Of a DNA stretch of 64,000 nt, positions 34,386 through 45,669 are shown piece after piece. Numbering within the stretch: the first letter of the stretch is position 1; each line of letters opens with the position of its first letter. The notes beneath the pieces are model-generated. The model searched no databases. It was not told the origin of the DNA and saw nothing but the letters and a program-made list of their open reading frames with translations. The position numbers were made by a program, and so were the translations under genes. Where the stretch lies: positions 124,001 to 188,000 of the forward strand of contig BLJB01000369.1 of the NCBI GenBank assembly GCA_013423325.1, read 5' to 3'. This DNA comes from Usnea hakonensis. Its lineage: Eukaryota > Ascomycota > Lecanoromycetes > Lecanorales > Parmeliaceae.

Positions 34386-36814
34386 CTACTGCATGTCCTC
34401 TCCATCACTTTCAGCATAGTTGATCTTTTTCGACCTTGCGCTCTGTCGCTTCGGTGCTTTCGTGCTCTTTCCTTTTCTCTTTTGAGGCACCTCCACCTCT
34501 TCTCTCTCCTTCTTGAAATCCGACAATGCCTCATCATCATCCTCGTCCGACGTGGATGGCGTCGGCTCACTCTTCACTGTCTTCTTTCCCCCGTTGACTG
34601 TCTTTCTTCTCGCTACTTTTGGCGTGGCTTTTGGAGCGGTTTTTACCTTTTTGCCTACTGGTGTTGGGGTGGCTAGCGCTGGTTTCTGTTCGTCTTTGAC
34701 GCCATTGACTTCTACCTCGTCCTCAATTCTCGCTCCCTCTTTTGCAGCATCTGCGGCAGCTTTTTTCTTTTGAGCGGGCGTCGTCTTCTTCTCGTCTTTC
34801 GACTCTTTCGGTTTCACGACCTTCTTCACAGGCCGAAGCCAGTGTTCCATGCCCGGTGGCCAGTAAACACGACCCTCCGGACCTCCCATGCCAACATCGT
34901 CATCCAGTATTGTCGGTTGAACCGGGTCATCTTCGGCTTCAGCAGCAGCATCATCTGCAGCGTCAAGTCCGTCAAGCTCTTCTTTGACCACCTTCTTCTT
35001 CTTGGGGGTTTTCTTTTTGGGCGTCTTGACTGGCTTGTTGTCGTCATTCCGTACGTGCGGAATGATGTCATTGAATGTGTCATAGCCTGGCAGCTTGAAG
35101 GTTCGCATTAATTCGAAAACTGCTTGCTCCTTATCTTTCGCTTCGATCATGAGATCCATATCCGGAGGACAAGGGGGAAGCGTGGCGACGCGAGGATTAT
35201 GCTTCCTGCGCTGTCGCCCCGTAATAGCTGCAGGCGTGGGCTCAGAGTAGTGCATCTTCGGTGTGATGTTCTTTCTCTTCCAGGTCGCTAATATACGTGG
35301 GAAGATATCCACGATCTCTTTGGTTCCTTCCCGTATCTGTTCGGCATCGAAAATGATGTTGTGGTGGTGGAAGTCGAGAACCATGGGTATGTTGAGCTCT
35401 TCACATAGCGGAAGAAGTTCGTGTACCGACCAACTGACATCATCGTTCTCAAGGACTAAACGGGTTTTGACGCCTTGGGGCAATGTTTTGTAGTTCTCAC
35501 GGAAGCGGTCGAGGGTTGCGGTCTTATCGCCAAAGACGCCGCCAAGGTGTAGAATCATTACTGCATCGCGGTCTTGCTGTGGGGGAAGTTTTAGAAGGCT
35601 TAGGAGCTCGGCATGATAGTCCAGGTCTCGAAGAGCATTGTCAATGACTGGCTTGCGGGGAGATCCAAGCTGGGTGTACTGGCCAGGATGAGTAGTCAAT
35701 CTGTGACCAAGCTCCGCAGCAACTTTTCCAGCCTCTGCCAATTCTTTCGAGACGAACGGTGCGAGCTTGTAGCCAAACTCCGCGTGGCTTGCGAAAGGAA
35801 ACATCTCGCTGCTTAGTCTTAAGAATTTGATACCATATTTGTCATTCCATCGCAGCATCTTCACAATGTCTTTCGCATTTGCTATTCCAAGACTCTCCAC
35901 AAATGCTTGGCCCCTTTTGATATCAGCCGGCTTTTCTCGATCTGGCCTGTTCTTCGTTGCATGGGGTGGCTCATTCGGGTCTCGGAGTGGATGACGATTC
36001 TCTAGTATAGACGCAATGCGACACGTTCGAGAGCTGAACACGGGAGGATTCGAGAAGCGGAGATATGTACATAAGCAAGCCTAGAAGCGGTTAGTATCGA
36101 GCTCGAAAAGTCAACGAGATGGGCAAAGCTCACATATCCTAGTCTTCCTTTCCATGGCAACGGAAGGTAGTCGCTATTGACAGGAGGCGGTCTCGATAAC
36201 GCAGCCTGAATCTCCTCCTCGTCCGCCTCTTCATCACCCTCAGCCTCAGGATCCAAAAATTGTGGTTCAGCCGTCACGTTTGTTTTGTCCTTGAGAGCCA
36301 CAGCAGCTTTTTTCGAGTCCCCCTTTGCTGCATTCCTTGTGGCCGTGACCTTCTTACCGTTGGCTTTCCCTGTCACCTTGTCCATGGCCTTCTCCACGGG
36401 CGCCTCAACATCCTCCAATTCAGATAGCTGTGAATCGCTGTCATCCATCTTAACCTGTTTCTCAATATCCATACCCGCCTCCTCGAGATTCATCATCTCA
36501 TCACCGTCAGGTGAAGCTCGTAAGGCTTCCGGTGCGTCCAGAACATTGGCATTTTTGTCTGGGTTGGTAGACCCTGTGTCAGGATTTGGCTGTGGCGCTC
36601 TGCGCTGACTTGCTCTTCGCTTGGAAGGGGGAGCTGGGTCATCGTCGAAGGGGGGAGGAAGTATTGGTACTGTAGTAGTAGCGGGGCCTTGAATTGCTGT
36701 AGAAATGCTCTTCCTCTTCGCCATCGTGAGTGGTTTGTACAGGACTCTATTGTGGCCCAAGGCTCGGACGCGATTGGCTGCGTGAAAGACCTTACGAGCC
36801 GACAAAAATCTCAT
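34386..36814 (-). CDS. uve1: UV damage endonuclease UVE1 (UVDE)
   Basis: Two exons, 36814-36134 and 36080-34386, are joined by a 52-bp intron (36081-36132). From the internal ATG at 36724 the protein has 761 aa, and from the upstream ATG at 36814 it has 791 aa. UVE1 nicks DNA 5' to UV photoproducts and other lesions and starts an alternative excision repair pathway. The TIM-barrel domain spans about 195-490 of the 761-aa form. It has GYACLCTYLRFSNPP, then H328 in THPGQYTQLGSP, H375 in ILHLGGVFGDK, E408 in LVLENDD and DFHHHN at 433-438, the metal-binding set. The N-terminus is acidic and disordered. The C-terminal 200 residues are Lys/Ala/acidic-rich with nuclear localisation-like clusters. 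The extra 30 residues of the longer form are basic, lack acidic residues and look like a mitochondrial presequence. Confidence 0.93.
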
Positions 36815-38579
36815 CTAGCTGTTGCAAGCAATTGGGGACTGATACGTCGGAGCACACTCGTGATAATTAGCTGCTTATACGACCGAACCTTCACCTGTTT
36901 CAGTACGCGAGAGAACGCGACAAAGGATAGGTACCTCACCTTAGCAGTACCTACCTACCTATCGACGTCATGGATCTCGAAAGTAGGGCTTAGGGCTAAA
37001 TTTCACGTCAACGACCTTCCTACCTCCTGCACTAAGGGAAGGTAAGTGGAATAGTTTCCCAATGCATTTCCGCTCAACCCTTTGTTTTCCGGGCTTAGAG
37101 CTGCGAGCTATCTACGTGACAGGGCGCGGGATTATCGGGGCTTCGACATACTTCGTATGAAGGCATGGTGACGCGCGGTTGGGTTACGGACCGGTGGACC
37201 TAATAGGCTGGCCGTGCCAAGGTTCTGTACCCATTTGTACCTACAACTCACTATTAGCGGGATTCACCCCTGCAGCAAGCCCGGAAGATCAACATGAAGC
37301 CACTTAGCTTGGGAAGCTGGTGCTGCACATCCCTACCCACAGTCATCGAGCTGGTTCTCAGATGTGGCAGCCATCGCTGTACCGATTGGCTGCTATTGGC
37401 AAGTAGCATCCCGCATTGGTTTTCGCAGCATTTCTTAAATTAAATCTACTATTTACTGTGTGACTGCCTGTATGTCATATTGGGCCGGCTGGTCGGGAGT
37501 TTCAGTGATCGGACATGGCTGTTAAAAAAAAATTGTGTGTGGAACCCTCGGCACCAGATGCCTTGCTCGCAAAGGATTCGGCATTTTCCAGCTGTGCAAT
37601 TGAATATAGCTGGCGAAGTTGAGGAGACACGAACAGAGTAGAATCCTAAGTATTTCCTAGTATTTGATTGGACGTTTTGATATCGCAAGCTTTCGATTTT
37701 CATTATTGCAAAACAACTCTTATCCCGGGGTCGCAATAGCACAGTGGGCAATTGTGAAGGAAGAGAAATCGCGATGCAAGCAGAGACAGCACACACTCTG
37801 AAGATTGACAGTGTCTTCGATAAACAAGAAGACCTGACATCGTTGGCCCACAGAATTTGGTTCGAACATCGTTTTCAGGGTGGCGAGTCTTTGTGGTAGT
37901 GTGACAGGTGGCCATTACCTGCGTGGTTGCATCCCATTTCTTCCATCAGAGTAATTTCTGCGCGAGAAAGGATCTCACCGAAATCGACCCACGTTTCCTG
38001 CCTGCTAGGAGGAAATGCGAAAAGTGGTGCCTTAATATCGGCCCGCGATCTTCTTCGCGTGGATTGAGCGCGGGCCAAGAAAGATTGGCTACATGCGTGG
38101 ACATCCATGCAAGCGCTCGAAACCTATTTACAGATGCGGCGGCCCAGAGTAACATCGTACCTCCTGAATTATACTAATCGTCAAGTCACTCAGGCTAAAT
38201 TTATGCCACTCACATAATGTGAATGGTCAAGTTGTGTGATGGATGTGATGGATGTGTGGGTCCATGCAAGTGGTGCACTGGGGAGCACAATTACTAACCC
38301 TGCATGAACGCCGATCTGGCTGATTGGGCGAGCCAAACGCTGTGCCATCTTCCGACAACACTCCTGGCTGCTTCCATCATCCCTTGAGATGCGCTTTTTC
38401 TTTTTTTGGTGCACTGTATGGTAATTTGGTTCATAATGAGCTCCCTACTTCCTCTTGATTTGCAACTGACGTGCGCCTCATTCAACACGTTTCTTCTGTG
38501 CCGTCTTCCCTTACGGTTTGCACCTCCTATCATTAATTTTTTTCTGCTGAATACTGGCGAAGAAAATTTGGCCGTCTCC
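36815..38579. other. Intergenic region upstream of UVE1 and of the NACHT gene
   Basis: Motif AGGTACCTCACCTTAGCAGT followed by ACCTACCTACCTATCG (36929-36965) lies upstream of UVE1 and mirrors the one at 34241-34258. The rest contains no recognisable gene. The 3' end is the leader of the NACHT gene. Confidence 0.5.
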
Positions 38580-41500
38580 ATGATTCCACGATTCAAGAAT
38601 CTGCTCAAACCAAAGACGGCTAGCAAGCAGGGTAAAGATCATTCTAGATTTCATAAGAAAAAGCATAATCATGAGCCTACCTTGCCATCGCAGTCGTCTA
38701 CGTCCGGGGACTGTAGGGACAATAACCCAGGTAACACAATTTTGGAAGTGGGCACGCGGAACCGGGACTTATGGCAAGAAGCATTTGCAGCGCTAGAGAA
38801 TGTCCAACAAGATCTGCTCTCAAGTATCGAAAATCACCAGGGAGCCAATCTAGTGCAAAGCGTGGCAGACGAGACATCGAAACGATATCGCGAATCCCAA
38901 GAAGCAGGCTGGAAGATTTCTCGGGCGAATGGCAAAAGCGAAATAAACTTGCGTGCTGCAGCCGAGAAGACCTTATCGTCCGTGCTTCGTTTCAAGGACC
39001 TGGTAGATGCTGGTGTCGCTTTCGATCCAACAGGACATGCGGCAAGCGCGTGGACTATTATCTCGTTGGGTTTGCGAATAACGCAGAATCACATGGACAG
39101 ACTTCGAAAATTGTTTGAAGCTTCTGGAGCTTTGATAGATACTCTTACTCGATGTGCAGCAATTGAGAAAAGCTTTCGAGATAAAGACTTGCCCGATTCC
39201 GATCATCTTGAAGATACGATCGTTGATGTTTATGTGGCAGTGCTGGAGTTCTCGGCTGCAATTATCAGTCAGAACGAAATGAATATTGTCCGAAGAGTAC
39301 TGACATCTATTAATTCGTTGGCTGAGCAGCCGCTTCAAGAGTTCACGACTAAACTCAACTCTAAGGGCGAAAACTTGCAAAAATGGACGGACGTGGTCGA
39401 ACATCAGTACCGCAAGCTAGAGATGAAAGATCTAGACGAGAAGGTAGTCTCCACGTTAGATGGAATTGAGGAATTGACACAACAGGTCTCGAGTATCAAG
39501 TCTACGATGCTCTCAGCCGAGGATCAGAAAGTTTTAGAATGGCTATCGAGGTACGATTTTTCCGCGACCCATATATCTGCTGCATCCCGGCGTGAATCTG
39601 GCACAGGGGATTGGATCCTGGACAGTCCGCAGTACGGGGAATGGAAGACATCAGAATGTAGCCTTTTATGGCTTCATGGGACCTGTATGTACTGAGAAGC
39701 CGTAGATAGACCTATGCTGACCCTGAAAAAGCCGGAAGCGGGAAGACGGTTTTATGGTAAGGAAAGCATATTGAATTACCACAGTGTAGGGTACCAGTAC
39801 CCACTAACTGGACTGAATCCCTCCAGCTCGAAAATAGTCGACGATCTTCAGAACTTATGCGCCAAGAACGCAAGATACGCCTTAGCATACTGGTACTTCA
39901 CGTTCAGAAGCCAGAGCTCTCTGGACATCGATAATTTGCTATACTCAATCATAAGACAACTTTGCGCCAACACAAAGACTGTACCGGACAGCATTCGCGA
40001 TCTTTATGGACGGCATTGCGCTGCGGGCAGTCGCCCTACCAGAGCAGGTGTAATGCAAGCGCTGGACTCATTAGCAGCTGGCCTCAAAGTATTGAACCGA
40101 AGTGTCCTTCTCGTCCTGGATGCGTTGGATGAGTACCCTCTCTCAAGTCAACAAGCGTCCTCAGATGGATTGGGGACCTCTCAACGTGAAGATGTCTTGA
40201 AATGGCTGCGACAATTTCATGAAAAGCATACGAATACTCGAATTATCGTTTTGAGTCGTGAGGAAAATGATCTTCGAGGGCTTTTCGGAGAAGCCTTGAA
40301 GGTTGATGTTACAAAGAGCATCGACGATGACCTTGATCTCTTCATAACGAAATGTATAGATCGAATCGTTGAGGAGCATCGCTGGAAGGCTCAATACGTG
40401 GACGCAATGATCTCTCGAATAGAAGGAATCAATGAAAAGTTGTATAACCTTACTGCTATCGCTCGAATTCTTGCTAATCATGAACAGACGCTTTCGCTGG
40501 GCATTTCTGATGCAGCATTGGTTCTCGGAATGCCTAGACCATCAAACGATGAAGCGAGCCTTGGATACTCTACCTGGCTCGTTGGGAGATATGTACGCTG
40601 ATGTGCTGATGAAACGGATCCCAGGGGCCTATAGAGAAAAGGCACGCTTAATGCTCATGTGGCTTGCGTACTCTATCCGGCCTCTAACTCTTCAGGAGCT
40701 CGCATCCGTGGCGTCATTACCAGAGCCTACGGACGTACTCAGGATATGCACCAGCAGTTTAGTAACCTTGTCCAGGGAGACTATTCGTCTAAGCCCTTCA
40801 ATTAGGGAAAATCCTATCTGGTACAGACAGTCACTGCCGGAGTCCGAAGCGGACATCGTCAAGTTTGACCATTTTTCAGTGAAAGAATACATACTTTCGG
40901 AGGACTTGTTAGCCTCAGACCGAGTCAGTGCATCCTACTTCTTTGTCCCTCCATTGATAGCACATCTGTCAATAGCTCAAATGTCCGTCTGCCATCTCCT
41001 CAGTACCCGAGAGTCTCAATTCATTCCCAGCGACATTGAGGTCGTGCGTAAGCCGGATTCGCCTTTAGAATGGAGTGACGCATCTGATCGGGAGGATGAT
41101 GAAGATTCACGCAGAGACATTGACCTGCAAGTCTGGCCTCAGTATCCTCTGGTTGCTCTGCTCGAAAAGTTCCCGCTGCTTGAATACTCCACCTTCTGGC
41201 ACAAACATGTTTGGGAAGCAGACGCCATTGAAGATCAGCTAACGCGCGAGGGCGTTACAAAGTCAAAATTAGGAGGTCCAAGTGAGCCAGCTACATCAAC
41301 TTTGCTTCAAGCTGAGCGTTTAAGAACCCAAATTCATTCGCTGTTTCGTCGTGAGTTTAGTCAGAGCCTTCAGAACTGGGTTTTTGTCCTAGATCATCTT
41401 ACGCGAGAAACACCCTACGAGCAGCTAGGAACGCCTTCGCCGATATGGTATGCATCTCTGCTCAATTTGCCTGATAATGTGCAAAGGCTGCTTCAATCCG

Positions 41501-42990
41501 AGACGGTTGATGGTAGGACCATAGATCCTAGATGCTCCTGTTACCGTCAACCGCACTTTGAGCAGATGCCTATACAGATCGCTGCAAAGTGTGGACACGT
41601 GAAGGTGCTGAACATATTCCTCCACAGAGGTGGATATGTGGAGCAGTCAGAGATGCACGCTTTGCTGAGAACTCTTGAACGAAATGGATGTGCTGTGCTG
41701 AAAACCATACTGGAAGCTTGCCCTCATCTGACACTCACGGAGGCTTTGGTGAAAAGATTTTCATTAGGTGCTCGAGATGACATTTATCAACTTATCCTGA
41801 ACTCACCAAGTCTTGTCAAACTAGATAAGGCCTCATTTCAATACATCGTGGAAAATATCGACCATGACTTTAGTCACTTGGGTGACGTTGGACTTATGGA
41901 AACTATACTGAGACGTGGAGACGAGCTTGGCTTTAGTAGAGGCGAGATGACCAATGCCTCCGTCTTGATTAAGGAGCCTAATCAGAGCCTAGAGTTTATC
42001 GTCAACTCATATGACGAATCTTCGATAAGCCATGGTATATTAGCTTTATTATTCGCTAACAATATATGCGGCACAGCCATGTTAGGTTTTATCTCGGAGC
42101 ATTACACGGGCGTCCAAATAAGCTACCATTTGCTGGCATTGATGATCACCAATAGAGGACGTGGCAAAGAATTGTTGGGTTATGTCCTAGGGCATTGTAA
42201 AGGCATTCCCGTCTCCCGAGACCTGTTGGAATTGATCGTCGACCAGATGGATGGCCCACAGATGTTGGACAATGTCCTGGGGTATGACAAAAGCATCCAT
42301 ATTAGCCAAGATTTGTTGGCTCTGATGGCAAGTAAAGTTCTCAACGGGGCTGAATTCTTGTCTGTTGTTTTGAAACATGACAAAAGTATCTCTATCAGTG
42401 ACTCTTTACTGATTACCGCAATCAGCAATGGTTCTAGCGGTTACGATCAAGTACTTGGTCTCATACTTGACAATGACGAGGACTTGGAAGTCAGTGAAGA
42501 CATACTGAAAGCAGCAGCAAGCAATGGCACTTATGGAGCAAGCCTTTTCTTGGCTATGCTTAGTCGTAGGGCGAAAATCGAAATCAGTGAAGACATTCTG
42601 AAGGCAGCTTTGGCTGGAGACTATTGGAAGCACGGGGAAGTCTTCTGGACCATTCTGGAGCAAAACAAGCAGGTTTTCATCTCAGCGGACGTGATTGATA
42701 CCATGATGGAAAACCAGGACTTGGGTACAACCATTATGAATGGGCTCATGGATCATAGAGGGTGCGAAATCGAACTTATGGAGTCCAAAAGCGGGGAAGA
42801 ACCTATGAGTAACTGGGCACAGAGAGGTTATCACTATAACAGGTGCAAGTTCAAGATATCTTGGAAAATGATGGAAGTGGCTGCTCGACGGGAGCCAGAG
42901 GCGATTGAATTTCTGACGGCTCATAAACGACCCAACGTTACGTTCGAGTGGAACACCGTGCAGGCATCTTCTAACGACTCTAGCGCATGA
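38580..42990 (+). CDS. NACHT-domain NLR-like protein
   Basis: Four exons (38580-39684, 39732-39756, 39827-40438, 40488-42990) give 1414 aa. The N-terminal helical region (about 60-290, DLWQEAFAALENVQQD, FDPTGHAASAWTIISLGLRI) resembles the fungal NACHT N-terminal domain. The NACHT NTPase has Walker A at 367-374 (GTSGSGKT), spread over the first three exons, and a Walker B-like LLVLDALDEY at about 472-480. The C-terminus (about 1050-1350) holds degenerate repeats of about 33-40 residues (ISQDLLALM, VSEDILKAAASNGTYG, ISEDILKAAL), like the repeat regions of other fungal NLRs. Fungal NLRs sense non-self or danger signals and can trigger cell death. The chosen ATG (38580) follows a hydrophobic upstream extension that is less likely. 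Introns are 47-70 bp with consistent phases, and no nonsense codon is seen. The ligand is unknown. Confidence 0.9.
39732..39756 (+). other. 25-nt microexon carrying the P-loop
   Basis: The exon encodes GSGKTVL plus partial codons. It is bounded by AAAAAG/CCGG and TTATG/GTAAGG. Without it the Walker A motif is lost. The inclusion is supported by in-frame joins to both neighbours. Confidence 0.85.
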
Positions 42991-45669
42991 AAGGGCCGAG
43001 TCAAGGCTATGCTGATGATGAAGGACCAAATCACATTGTTCGAGCAAGCAATCAGTACCGCTTGGATCTCCAGCTTTTTCACATCACAGCCGTCTAAAAC
43101 ACAAAGCAATGGAAATGGCGTTGGCTGAGCGCAAGTCACAGACGCAAGATTGCGAGGCTTCTTTTGATGGGGTTCTTCGTGTTTATTGACTGGGTATCGG
43201 GCTGGCTAGCTATGTTTTCAACGTTTTTCACCCTTCATATTTGGAAAATTCTCTTGGACTTTGACGGAACTTTCCTTTCTGTATCGAGACGACGTTGGAT
43301 ATATACGAAGAACTATGAAGGAACGAACACATGTACTTATCACGACGGCACAATATAATGATTTAACGGTGGGCTATTTTTCAAACGATGTCTCCACTAT
43401 GAACAAACTGGCTACCCATGACAAGTATACATTCTTATAGGTCCATTACGTCTGTCTCGTGGGCAAAACCCCACCAAGGACTTCCATCTCGCCATGGCTC
43501 CACGATGTGCAAGAAATATCGTCAAGGTTGTGGAGACATTATCTTATTCAAGTCCGCTCATATCATCGTTATCTTTGGCACTACATCTACTGTTTGAAGA
43601 ACTCACTCTTAAGTACTTCCGTGGCATGAATATATGAACGATGAACTGCAATTAGGATCTGATACCGATGGATTCACCCAAAATGCTAGTCGCGTTAGAT
43701 AAAGGAGGCGTGTCCGTCTTCGCCGTCAGTGCTTCGTTCGCCACATCCAAACCATGCGAATTGCATGCAAATGATCAAATGCACATAGGAGGTAGCTGTA
43801 GCAGTGATTGGCCTGTCTCATTGCCATGGGTAGGCCGAACAGTGACCCCTGAAGGTATATTCAGGCCTTGCCACAGCACTAAGAAGACTCCCATATCTAT
43901 TCGATATAGACCTGGAGTCAATAGATATGTATATACAGGCAGGGGTAGGTGGGCGGAAAAAAGACTGCAATGTAATAAAAGAGACTCTAAAAGAGATGAA
44001 TCGACTGAGGAGCCATTGCCAGTACAAATCACCCTATTTATGCACTCCTGGAAGGACACAGTCTCCTGATTCTCTTGCCATGGCCATGAGGCCATGACCA
44101 TTCCACCGAATCCATGCACCGAAACAACACCGAAACCAGTCATGCGATATGCGATAATCCGAAATCACTAACCCCCAGTCCTACTGTGGCGATCATCTAC
44201 AACACATTTCCGAAAAACCAGACACACAAACAAGTCCACCAACTATCACAACCCTTTTCCGCGCTAATGGCCTCTCATCAATCCTCCACCTTTCCAAGCA
44301 AAAAAGAAACACTCCCCATCTCCCCGCAACAACCCTTCCCCCCCCCTCCCCCAAAAGCCCACACCAACTTCCCCCTCCAACCCCTTTCCCCCCCTAATAA
44401 AACCCATAACCAGTCAACGACTGCAAAGACCGCGGGTCCCGGAAATTGTCGGCCTGAGGAGAGTGAAACATGCACAAAGCGCCAGAAGTAGGACGAAAGC
44501 CGCGAGAGCAGCGTATGGCGGGTGAGGGGATGAAGAGGGAAGGAGTATTACTGTCCCGGCGGAAACTTAGAGTGCTTTCGGGGAAAACAAGAGCTTGCTG
44601 GGTCTTTCATCGCTTCGTATCTCTTATGTTTCTGGCTGGCTGGCTTCAGAGGTGCAGAAACCCGTTTCAATCGAGCAATGTGGCTCTGTTGGGCTAGCAG
44701 ATTTGGCTGGATCTGACAGTCGCTAGTGAGATTCAATTTTCAGTCCTTGGAAAGCGGCTTGGAGATTAAGGGCACTGATGGTATTTTACTAGTCTCCCTG
44801 CTAGCGCTATTGTATACTGAGGTTGGCTATAAGTTTAAGTGGTTGTTGTACGAAACAGCAAATCATTTTTGGAAAAACGGATTCTTTTTCTTGCAATTCT
44901 TTCGGTCTGAATGGATTCTCTTTGATCATGTTGTAGAGGCGATAGATCTGGAAGGGTATATTATATTGAACGGGATAGACTAATGGAGCCTACGACTTGA
45001 GACCATCAGAGTCAGGCATCCCCATTTGCGAGTAAAGACATTCGCGGCTTTAGGCACCGAGCAAAACATTTAGTGTAACCTGCTCGCAGCCTGAGTGCAG
45101 ATAATTCTGACTCCGTAGTCTCTCAGTTGGGGATGGTGCGGAGGTCGGTACCAGTGCCGAGAGTAATACTCATATAGCAAGGGTGAGACTTGATGTGAGT
45201 CAAGACTTAGTAGGTGGTGCACTGGCCCATTTTGAGACTTCGTCTTGTTTTTGGTGAGGAGAGGATGTTGGTTCTGAGGTGTGCGGAAGCATTGGCGGAG
45301 GAATGGGCTAAAGAGTGTGGAGTAATGATTGAAAAGGGTGGGTCTGGGAATGAGGGCGCGCTTGGGGATATATAGCTGTGTAGCTGGGCTGAGCGTTGGA
45401 TCTATAGCAGCCTCTTGGTTCAGATCGTTGGTGTTAGACGGACATCGGTTTCTGAGAAACACGTTTGACAAGACGTGGTGAGCATTTGAGTACGGCAGAT
45501 GTGACAGTGACAACATCTCTATATTGAATTCCTCACCCGATCTTCGTGGTATTCTGCAGATAACAATTATTCCTGAATTCAACAACAATCTATGTTCCAT
45601 TCCGTCCATCAAACCGTTCCCCAGAGAAAACCAGTTCAGCTCACATCCGCCATTCCAAGTCCAATCAAA
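42991..45669. other. Gene-free region
   Basis: No supportable gene was found. Open frames at 43668-44069 (+), 44726-44983 (+) and 45070-45612 (-) have no recognisable domain. The last lies directly downstream of the next minus-strand gene and may be its 3' region. C-rich low complexity occurs near 44330-44400. Confidence 0.5.

Noticed and set aside
43668..44069. 133-codon plus-strand ORF
   Set aside because: No recognisable domain, no splice support, and an overlapping minus-strand frame of similar length.
45070..45612. 180-codon minus-strand ORF downstream of the ankyrin gene
   Set aside because: Its composition is unusual (His/Pro/Leu-rich), it shows no domain and lies in the probable 3' region of the upstream gene.
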